NCBI GenBank assembly: GCA_046594105.1
Contig: JBKJQB010000263.1
Location: 1 to 10,424 of the forward strand
Source: JBDSGC01 sp046594105
Lineage (GTDB): Bacteria > Acidobacteriota > Thermoanaerobaculia > Gp7-AA8
Reading direction: 5' to 3'
DNA length: 10,424 nt
Part shown: in pieces, positions 5,915 through 10,424 of the stretch
How the letters are laid out: every line of letters begins with the position of its first letter
Position numbering within the stretch: position 1 is the first letter of the stretch
Notes under the pieces: generated by a model
The model's input: the letters and a program-made list of their open reading frames with translations, nothing else
Told to the model about the DNA's origin: nothing
Database searches by the model: none
Program-made: the position numbers and the translations under genes

Positions 5915-8534
5915 AGTGCCGAATCGATCGGCTTCGCGTTGCAGGGACCTGTACCCAGGCGGAAGGCTCGGAGGATCCCGCTGCGTTCCAGGCGCGGACG
6001 CGCACCCGGGCCTGCGTAACGACCGGATACGGAACAAAGGTGTACGTAGTGGCGGGCGCAGCGATTCCCCCGCTGGATCGGGACTCCCAAAGAGATGCGA
6101 GGTCGAACGTGTATTCAAGCACGTCACCCGGCGGCGGATCCCACGCAATGGTGAGACGACCGCCGGACAGCGAAGCGCGCACGTTCTCCGGGGCTCCCGG
6201 CACCTGGGGAAATCCAGGCATCTCGGAGACAAAGTACGCGCGCAGCCGGGACGACTCGCTGGTGACGATGGCCACATCCCCGAGGTCATTCGCCGCCATG
6301 GCCGGGTCGGCAGTGGTCTCGTGGTTGTTTGTCGAAAAGGTGGGACGGCCGGTCATGACGGAGCGCCGATCGAATGCGAACCCGCTCCGGGTCACTCGCA
6401 TGGCGCCGAGAAGCGCAGTGGACACGGCCTCGTATCGCCATGCGATCACGTAGTCGCGGCCATCCCACGCCACGTCACTTCGGGTGGCGGAGGGCCATGA
6501 AAACTGCAGGCGTGGTGCATCGATCCGCAACGTTCCTCCCTCGGCGTGCGCGGTTGCCGTGGAGACACCCCATACCGATGGACTCTCGATCGGCCGGAGA
6601 TTCGTGTCCACGGCGATCAGAAAACCGGCGCCGCTCGATGCCACCCGGCCACGTGATCCGTTCGCGACCACAACTGGCTTCCCTTCGAAGGGCACACCGC
6701 TGGCATCGACGCCGGCCGCCCGGACTTCGTGAGCGATCGGCGCACATGGATCGCAGAAGAAGGGATAAACACCCCAGGTCACCAGGAATTGACTGCCATC
6801 GCTTGCCACGTCGGGATCGGCGAAATACTCATACGTGCGTTCACGCGTGGCCAACGGAATTGCACCGCCGGCGAAATTTCCTCGAGCGGGCAGCAGGACG
6901 CCAACGATCGTGCTGTTCTGAGGCCACACCGCCAGAAACTTCTGTCCGTTCCATGCAACCGCGGGTGGCGAAAGATAGGCCGCAGGACCGACCGCGACCG
7001 GCTCAGCGTCGATCGCGTTGCCCATCGGGTCGAACCGCCGAGCGTAGAGAGTGCTGGAGAAGGAATCGATCCAGACCACCATGTACGTCTCCGCTCCGTA
7101 CGCAACAGCGGAAAATCCACTTCCGGTGTCGGATCCGATCTGCAATCCGGAGCCATCCAGGGGCGCTCCCTCTCGCGTGAATCGGGCGCCTTTTACCGGA
7201 GCACCGGCCACGGTCCGTTCGAGAAACGTGGCGAAGAAATCGACGCCGTTTGATGCCAGCGATGGTTCCAGCTGAAGGGCGGCGGAAATTGAGACCGTCG
7301 ATGAGCTCACTGCCATCGTCACCGGATCAATCGCATGATTCTCCACCGTCGAGGAATTGGTGATCAGCAGGAGGACCGGGCCGAGTGCATCCATGGAGGT
7401 GGGTACGTTTGCGCTCACCCGGAACGGCGTCCCATCGATCGAACGTCCGCTGTCATCGAGGCGCAGCAGGTAGGCGCCGCAGCCGCCCGAATTCGGAGCT
7501 CCACAAAGGAGCAGCGCGGCAACGTACCCGGTGGCCGTCGAAGTGAGAGCCACCGAGTGACGCAGACTCAATGACCCTACCGGAAGTGTGCGGATCGACC
7601 CGACCCGTCCGTCTCGAAGTAGAAGGGCTGTCTGGGGAGTTCCCCTCGACCCCGTCCACATCACCAGAGCTTCATTTCCACGCGCGGCAAGAGCAATGTC
7701 GGTGGTCGACGGAGCATCCAGACCGATGGCGCTCGAACGCACCACAGCGCCGTCTGCGGCCATCCGGTAAGCCACAATCGACGACGGTGCGTTCAGGGCG
7801 ACGACGTATTCGTCGCCCTGAACGATCACGTTCGAGGAGATCTGCGACTGCCCCAGCGAAGTCGATCGCAGGATGGCCCCTTCCCGATCGAGAAGATAGG
7901 CGACGGTTTGCGTCTGCGCTGAGCTCTTGCCCGCCGGAGCGACGATCAGGATCGAGCTTCCATTCGAAGCAACCCGCACCCGGGGAGCCTCGTGCCCGCG
8001 AAAAGGTGCGTCGATCTTCGTGATCTTCAAGAGCGTGCCCGTCGCGGACAGCTCCGCTACTTGAAATCCCTGGTACGTCGTGAACGCGACGATGTAGTTC
8101 GTACCCATGGCCGCCAGGTCAAATGCGCCGATGACCGAAGAATCGAGCGTGAGGATCGAAAACGAAACAGGCGTGATCACGTGACCCTGGCGATCGGCCA
8201 GCGAGCCGTGAACCTGACCGTCTTCACCCCAGGCGGTGAGAAACGTCTCGCCGTTTGAGGCAACGACCGCCCCCCCCACCCCGCCATTGGGCCCATAGAT
8301 CGGAGTGGTGATCTCCCTCCCGGCGGCGAACGCGAAGGTCGGAACCAGAAGACTTGCGGCGACGAGAACTCCGATGGCGAACAGGGAGGACGCGTAATGC
8401 GCGAAGTTCGTCGAGGGGATCCTCTGTCCTCTGGCGCGAACGCAAGCATCCGCCCGCGAGGACTTCCCGATCGCAGTGATGAATCGCCGCCACCGCACTA
8501 CCCTGGAAACGACGTCGAGGCGAGACTGGTTCAT
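5913..8534 (-). CDS. Secreted 14-repeat beta-propeller-like protein with FN3 domain (paralogue 1)
   Basis: An 873-aa exported protein, first gene of the operon and paralogous along its full length to the 815-aa protein. The signal segment is the hydrophobic stretch 49-70 with probable cleavage after AFA70, before AGREITTPIYGP, the same mature N-terminus as the paralogue. It is preceded by an unusual 45-residue basic leader. No alternative ATG, GTG or TTG start close to the hydrophobic stretch was found, so ATG 8534 is kept although its Shine-Dalgarno is poor. Fourteen repeats of the VAxNGxxFLVxW type follow, for example DVASDGSQFLVTWG (575-588), AVAWNGQKFLAVWPQ (525-539) and DVAWDGRDYVIAWRY (687-701). 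Repeat 6 has C344/C352 and repeat 11 C594/C597, at positions equivalent to the paralogue. An FN3-like domain (about 780-863) ends in RVRAWNAAGSSEPSAW and a basic RSRSIRH tail. The product is probably periplasmic or extracellular; a binding or scaffold role is only inferred from the fold. Confidence 0.85.
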   Translation of the reverse strand: MNQSRLDVVSRVVRWRRFITAIGKSSRADACVRARGQRIPSTNFAHYASSLFAIGVLVAASLLVPTFAFAAGREITTPIYGPNGGVGGAVVASNGETFLTAWGEDGQVHGSLADRQGHVITPVSFSILTLDSSVIGAFDLAAMGTNYIVAFTTYQGFQVAELSATGTLLKITKIDAPFRGHEAPRVRVASNGSSILIVAPAGKSSAQTQTVAYLLDREGAILRSTSLGQSQISSNVIVQGDEYVVALNAPSSIVAYRMAADGAVVRSSAIGLDAPSTTDIALAARGNEALVMWTGSRGTPQTALLLRDGRVGSIRTLPVGSLSLRHSVALTSTATGYVAALLLCGAPNSGGCGAYLLRLDDSGRSIDGTPFRVSANVPTSMDALGPVLLLITNSSTVENHAIDPVTMAVSSSTVSISAALQLEPSLASNGVDFFATFLERTVAGAPVKGARFTREGAPLDGSGLQIGSDTGSGFSAVAYGAETYMVVWIDSFSSTLYARRFDPMGNAIDAEPVAVGPAAYLSPPAVAWNGQKFLAVWPQNSTIVGVLLPARGNFAGGAIPLATRERTYEYFADPDVASDGSQFLVTWGVYPFFCDPCAPIAHEVRAAGVDASGVPFEGKPVVVANGSRGRVASSGAGFLIAVDTNLRPIESPSVWGVSTATAHAEGGTLRIDAPRLQFSWPSATRSDVAWDGRDYVIAWRYEAVSTALLGAMRVTRSGFAFDRRSVMTGRPTFSTNNHETTADPAMAANDLGDVAIVTSESSRLRAYFVSEMPGFPQVPGAPENVRASLSGGRLTIAWDPPPGDVLEYTFDLASLWESRSSGGIAAPATTYTFVPYPVVTQARVRVRAWNAAGSSEPSAWVQVPATRSRSIRH

Positions 8535-8576
8535 CAGGAAGCGCGAGTCTACGCCATTTTTTGGTTTAATTATGCT

Positions 8577-8585
8577 TTTATAGCA
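8577..8585 (-). promoter_or_regulatory. Extended -10 promoter of the secreted-protein operon
   Basis: The minus strand reads TGCTATAAA, an extended -10 (TGn plus TATAAA), inside an AT-rich island. No good -35 lies 16-18 nt upstream, as is common for extended -10 promoters. The predicted start near 8570 leaves a leader of about 36 nt before the ATG at 8534. An overlapping second candidate, CATAAT (8574-8569), is less convincing. Confidence 0.45.
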
Positions 8586-8618
8586 AACTCAGCCGGCGAT
8601 CATCATCGACGTTTGCTA
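8581..8618. promoter_or_regulatory. 8-bp inverted repeat overlapping the operon promoter
   Basis: TAGCAAAC (8581-8588) and GTTTGCTA (8611-8618) are perfect inverted copies separated by 22 nt, so the half-site centres are 30 bp apart, close to three helical turns. The left arm overlaps the extended -10 box. This is the layout of an operator for a regulator that binds two sites on one DNA face, but chance or a stem-loop cannot be excluded. Confidence 0.35.
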
Positions 8619-8694
8619 CTCGTGGCCTTCTAAGGGCAATGGTGGTGCCGCGAAGGGTAGTTACCAGCAAGCCGGTGAGTTCAGTCTGGCACCC

Positions 8695-8778
8695 GTGCTC
8701 ATCATCGACGACAGCGCGACGGCGAGGCGGCTGATCAGCCTGCAGCTGGTGGAGAACGGGATTCGGGCCCGGGGGTGA
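8695..8778 (+). pseudogene. Remnant of a response-regulator receiver domain
   Basis: The plus strand reads VLIIDDSATARRLISLQLVE then NGIRARG and a TGA stop. This is the beta1-alpha1 start of a CheY-like receiver: hydrophobic strand, the acidic DD pair that binds magnesium, then S-A-T-x-R-R-L as in many response regulators. The frame is open from 8584, without an ATG. The similarity stops abruptly at about 8766, where G/C-rich repeat-like sequence begins. The phosphoacceptor Asp, the remaining strands and any output domain are missing, so this is a broken gene start or a fragment left by rearrangement. I found no continuation in the other plus-strand frames. Confidence 0.55.
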
Positions 8779-8816
8779 GGGGTTCTGCATTGCGGCAAAA
8801 CGAAGGCCTCCTCCTC

Positions 8817-8832
8817 CCCCGCTCGCTCGGGG
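8817..8832 (-). terminator. Weak GC hairpin downstream of arsR
   Basis: CCCCG-CTCGCT-CGGGG forms a 5-bp stem with a 6-nt loop, 20 nt after the arsR stop codon in the direction of arsR transcription. No U-tract follows directly; a short TTTT lies about 20 nt farther on. It could slow polymerase but is not a convincing intrinsic terminator. Confidence 0.22.
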
Positions 8833-8851
8833 CGAAGGGCACGAACCCGAG

Positions 8852-9250
8852 CTACCCGGTTGTGGGTTTCGGAGCGCGCCGCAGGATCTCCGGCGCTCGT
8901 GGCGAACAGCACGCCGACTGAAGCCTCTTCCAGTCGCGCTGCATCGCAGGGTCCGAGCCGATTGCAGCCAGCGCACCTTCGAAGGCTTTGCGAACGGCCG
9001 GGTCGAGCGGCAGCGTGACGCTGTAGTGAATCCATTTCCCGTCACGGCGATCGGCAACCAGTCCCGTCTTCCGAAGATAGGCCAGATGCCGCGAAACCGT
9101 CGGCTGCGGCTGGTCGAGCACCTCGACGAAGAAACACACGCAGACCTCGCCATCGGCCATCAGGTTCAGGAGGCGCAGACGGGTCCGGTCACTGAGCGCG
9201 GCGTAAAGCGCTTCGAGTGAAACCTGAGATGCGGCGGGAGGCTTTTTCAT
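8852..9250 (-). CDS. arsR: ArsR/SmtB-family arsenic-responsive repressor
   Basis: A 132-aa winged-helix repressor that should bind operator DNA as a dimer and release it on binding trivalent arsenicals. ALSDRTRLRLLNLM (18-31) is the family's N-terminal helix signature. GEVCVCFFVEVLDQPQPTVS (34-53) joins the metal-site helix, with C37 and C39, to the recognition helix QPTVSRHLAYLRKTGLV (49-65). GKWIHYSV (71-78) is the wing. The classical third Cys of the CVCDLC motif is absent; instead a vicinal pair C114/C115 lies in the C-terminal tail (SACCSP). The start is the only in-frame candidate before a stop and has no Shine-Dalgarno, so a leaderless or weakly translated message is likely. It is divergent to arsI across 72 nt, and its start codon lies inside an operator copy, which fits autorepression. 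Confidence 0.92.
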   Translation of the reverse strand: MKKPPAASQVSLEALYAALSDRTRLRLLNLMADGEVCVCFFVEVLDQPQPTVSRHLAYLRKTGLVADRRDGKWIHYSVTLPLDPAVRKAFEGALAAIGSDPAMQRDWKRLQSACCSPRAPEILRRAPKPTTG

Positions 9251-9270
9251 ATTCGCATTGACAAATGTGA
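9249..9270. promoter_or_regulatory. ArsR operator copy 1 (arsR side)
   Basis: On the minus strand this reads CACATT, nine less conserved bases with T at the 13th position, then GCGAATAT, matching copy 2 at 16 of 21 positions in the opposite orientation. It contains the arsI -35 box TTGACA and overlaps the arsR start codon by two bases. Occupancy would block both polymerase binding for arsI and expression of arsR. Confidence 0.65.
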
Positions 9271-9286
9271 TGCCCGGATCTATTCT
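9258..9286 (+). promoter_or_regulatory. Sigma-70-type promoter of arsI-aqpS
   Basis: A perfect -35 TTGACA (9258-9263), a 17-nt spacer and TATTCT (9281-9286, four of six consensus bases). The predicted start is near 9293, about 30 nt before the arsI ATG, inside operator copy 2. AGGAG (9311-9315) is 7 nt from the ATG. Confidence 0.7.
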
Positions 9287-9287
9287 T

Positions 9288-9308
9288 CACATTCGCTGTT
9301 GCGAATAT
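9288..9308. promoter_or_regulatory. ArsR operator copy 2 (arsI side)
   Basis: CACATTCGC, TGT, then TGCGAATAT. The centre is a perfect dyad ATTCGC-TGTT-GCGAAT (9291-9306), the kind of spaced palindrome ArsR proteins bind. It covers the predicted arsI transcription start. Together with copy 1 it makes a larger dyad across the intergenic region, 9249-9257 pairing with 9300-9308. Confidence 0.72.
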
Positions 9309-9322
9309 AAAGGAGATCGCCC

Positions 9323-9799
9323 ATGACTGCAACGCCGGAAGTCCAGGCACTGAAGGTTCACCTGTCCCTCAACGTCCAGAATGTCGAGAGAAGCACCGCG
9401 TTCTATCGCCAGATGCTGGGCATCGAACCATCCAAAGTCCGCACCGGCTATGCGAAGTTCGACGTCCAGAATCCGCCGGTGAACCTCGCCCTGAACGAAG
9501 TGCCTGACCTTGCCGGGCCTGGCGCCCTCTCCCATCTGGGCATTCAGGTCGGCTCGACCGACGATGTGCTGGCCACCCGCCTCCGCTGGGAGCGGGTCGG
9601 CCTGGTGACGCGCGACGAGATGCAGACCAGCTGCTGCTACGCGAAGCAGGACAAGACGTGGGTTCACGACCCGGACGGGAACGAGTGGGAAGTCTTCGTG
9701 GTGCTCGAAGACAACCTGCCGGAGGCCAGCGCTGCATCGGCATCCTGCTGCGTGTCCCCCGTCTCGACCCCTTCCAGCGCAGGAACCATCACGACGTGA
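9323..9799 (+). CDS. arsI: ArsI-type C-As lyase (VOC/glyoxalase superfamily)
   Basis: A 158-aa cytosolic non-heme iron dioxygenase of the vicinal-oxygen-chelate fold. ArsI enzymes cleave the carbon-arsenic bond of trivalent organoarsenicals such as methylarsenite, giving inorganic arsenite. The protein has two glyoxalase-like modules. The likely iron ligands are H13 (LKVHLSL), H71 (GALSHLGIQV) and E123 (DPDGNEWEVF). The vicinal pair C104/C105 in QTSCCYAKQDKTW is the substrate-binding pair that marks ArsI and the related CadI group. A second vicinal pair C142/C143 lies in the C-terminal tail. The start ATG has a strong AGGAG site. The related cadmium-inducible CadI proteins share this motif, but the arsR and aqpS neighbours favour ArsI. 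The stop overlaps the aqpS start. Confidence 0.88.
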   Translation: MTATPEVQALKVHLSLNVQNVERSTAFYRQMLGIEPSKVRTGYAKFDVQNPPVNLALNEVPDLAGPGALSHLGIQVGSTDDVLATRLRWERVGLVTRDEMQTSCCYAKQDKTWVHDPDGNEWEVFVVLEDNLPEASAASASCCVSPVSTPSSAGTITT

Positions 9800-10424
9800 G
9801 CGTCGATCTCCGACGCGCCGCCGCGGCCGAGGGAGTGGGAACGGCACTCCTGGTCGCGGCGGTGGTGGGATCGGGCATCATGGCGGAACGGCTGGCGGGA
9901 GGGAACGGCGCCATCGCTCTGCTGGCCAACAGTCTGGCCACTGGTCTTGCCCTGGTTGCGCTCATCTACACGTTCGGCCCGATCTCGGGAGCGCACTTCA
10001 ATCCCCTCGTCTCGCTCGCCTCCTGGATGGAAGGGGTCTTGCCTGGACAACACTTCAGCACGTACGTAGTTGCTCAGGTGATCGGAGCGCTCAGCGGCGT
10101 CACCATTACGAATCTCATGTTCGATCTACCCGCGCTGCAGCTCTCAAATCACGCCCGGAGCGGTGGTGGCCAGTTCCTCAGCGAGATCGTGGCGACTTTC
10201 GGGCTGCTCGCGGTCCTCCACGGGACGGGACGCCGGGCCTCCGTCGTTCCGCTCACCGTCGCTGCGTACATCACCGCGGCATACTGGTTCACGGCCTCCA
10301 CTTCATTCGCCAACCCGGCTGTCACCATCGCCCGGGCGTTCACCAACACGTTCAGCGGGATCCGCCCGTCAGATGCTCCGCTTTTCATCGGGGCCCAACT
10401 GATCGGCGCCTTCGCCGCCACCCT
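9796..10424 (+). CDS. aqpS: AqpS-type MIP channel (aquaglyceroporin), partial at the window end
   Basis: The first 209 residues of a major-intrinsic-protein channel; the frame is open to the window end and only the C-terminus is missing. The GTG start overlaps the arsI stop as GTGA, implying translational coupling. The first half-helix motif is SGAHFNPLVSL, with NPL at 69-71 instead of NPA; the second is FANPAVTIAR with NPA at 173-175. The residue three after the second Asn, normally the selectivity-filter arginine of water and glycerol channels, is V176; an Arg occurs only at 180. Such a relaxed filter is a feature of AqpS channels found in ars operons, which pass arsenite and methylarsenicals; specific filter residues are from memory. 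It would let the ArsI product leave the cell down its gradient. Confidence 0.88.
   Translation, partial: MSVDLRRAAAAEGVGTALLVAAVVGSGIMAERLAGGNGAIALLANSLATGLALVALIYTFGPISGAHFNPLVSLASWMEGVLPGQHFSTYVVAQVIGALSGVTITNLMFDLPALQLSNHARSGGGQFLSEIVATFGLLAVLHGTGRRASVVPLTVAAYITAAYWFTASTSFANPAVTIARAFTNTFSGIRPSDAPLFIGAQLIGAFAAT

Larger units (their letters stand above)
8535..8851. other. 317-nt intergenic region between the secreted-protein operon and arsR
   Basis: No intact gene. The left part (8555-8590) is an AT-rich island in otherwise GC-rich DNA and carries the promoter of the secreted-protein operon and one arm of an 8-bp dyad. The middle (8695-8778) holds a receiver-domain remnant on the plus strand. 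The right part (8771-8832) is a G-rich then C-rich stretch with a small CCCCG/CGGGG hairpin, resembling degenerate intergenic repeat material. The two minus-strand transcription units on either side are unrelated. Confidence 0.7.

Noticed and set aside
5903..6289. N-terminal extension of the 815-aa gene by 129 codons
   Set aside because: It overlaps the paralogue gene in another frame, is Arg/Pro/Cys-rich and ends directly before a proper signal peptide with a Shine-Dalgarno.
8475..8510. Twin-arginine signal in the 873-aa protein (VRWRRFITA)
   Set aside because: Does not match SRRxFLK and lies some 25 residues before the hydrophobic segment.
8578..9153. 191-aa minus-strand frame across arsR and the intergenic region
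   Set aside because: Out of frame with arsR, Arg/Ser/Cys-rich and without recognisable motifs.
9287..9847. 186-aa minus-strand frame over arsI
   Set aside because: Shadow of arsI, which has ligand residues, promoter and ribosome binding site.
1..10424. tRNA, rRNA, transposase or integrase genes
   Set aside because: No tRNA-like cloverleaf, rRNA segment or recombinase motif was seen on either strand.

Overview
The window is GC-rich, gene-dense bacterial DNA, with most genes on the minus strand. The organism cannot be fixed from the sequence. The mix of long secreted repeat proteins, a GTCATCCTGAGC...GAAGGATCT intergenic inverted repeat and short GCAGAA-type purine tracts at gene ends recalls Acidobacteriota or a related soil/metagenome lineage. 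That placement is inference.

Layout, left to right. (1) 1-1579: a minus-strand MFS exporter of the YnfM-like type (56-1285), bordered by short TTCTGCC/GGCAGAA tandem repeats. A 154-nt inverted-repeat element (1362-1515) that looks like a MITE or BIME separates it from the next gene. (2) 1580-3403: a complete Uup-type ABC-F ATPase with its own plausible promoter. (3) 3455-8534: two adjacent, clearly paralogous secreted proteins (815 and 873 aa), 10 nt apart in one operon. By eye each holds a signal peptide, 14 copies of a beta-propeller-like repeat (compatible with two seven-bladed propellers) and a C-terminal fibronectin-III-like domain. I do not recognise them as a named family. (4) 8535-8851: non-coding, with an extended -10 promoter for the paralogue operon, an 8-bp dyad overlapping it, and a remnant of a response-regulator receiver domain in the plus strand. 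(5) 8852-10424: a divergent arsenic cluster. arsR (minus) faces arsI (C-As lyase) and aqpS (MIP channel, cut by the window end). Two opposed copies of a 21-nt operator lie in the 72-nt gap.

How the parts work together. The arsenic cluster reads as one system. ArsR binds trivalent arsenicals through Cys pairs and releases both operators. ArsI would cleave methylarsenite to arsenite, and the AqpS-type channel, translationally coupled to arsI by a GTGA overlap, would let arsenite or methylarsenicals leave down their gradient. The MFS exporter and Uup show no sequence link to it. The two secreted proteins are co-transcribed paralogues of unknown role and are the best candidates for something undescribed.
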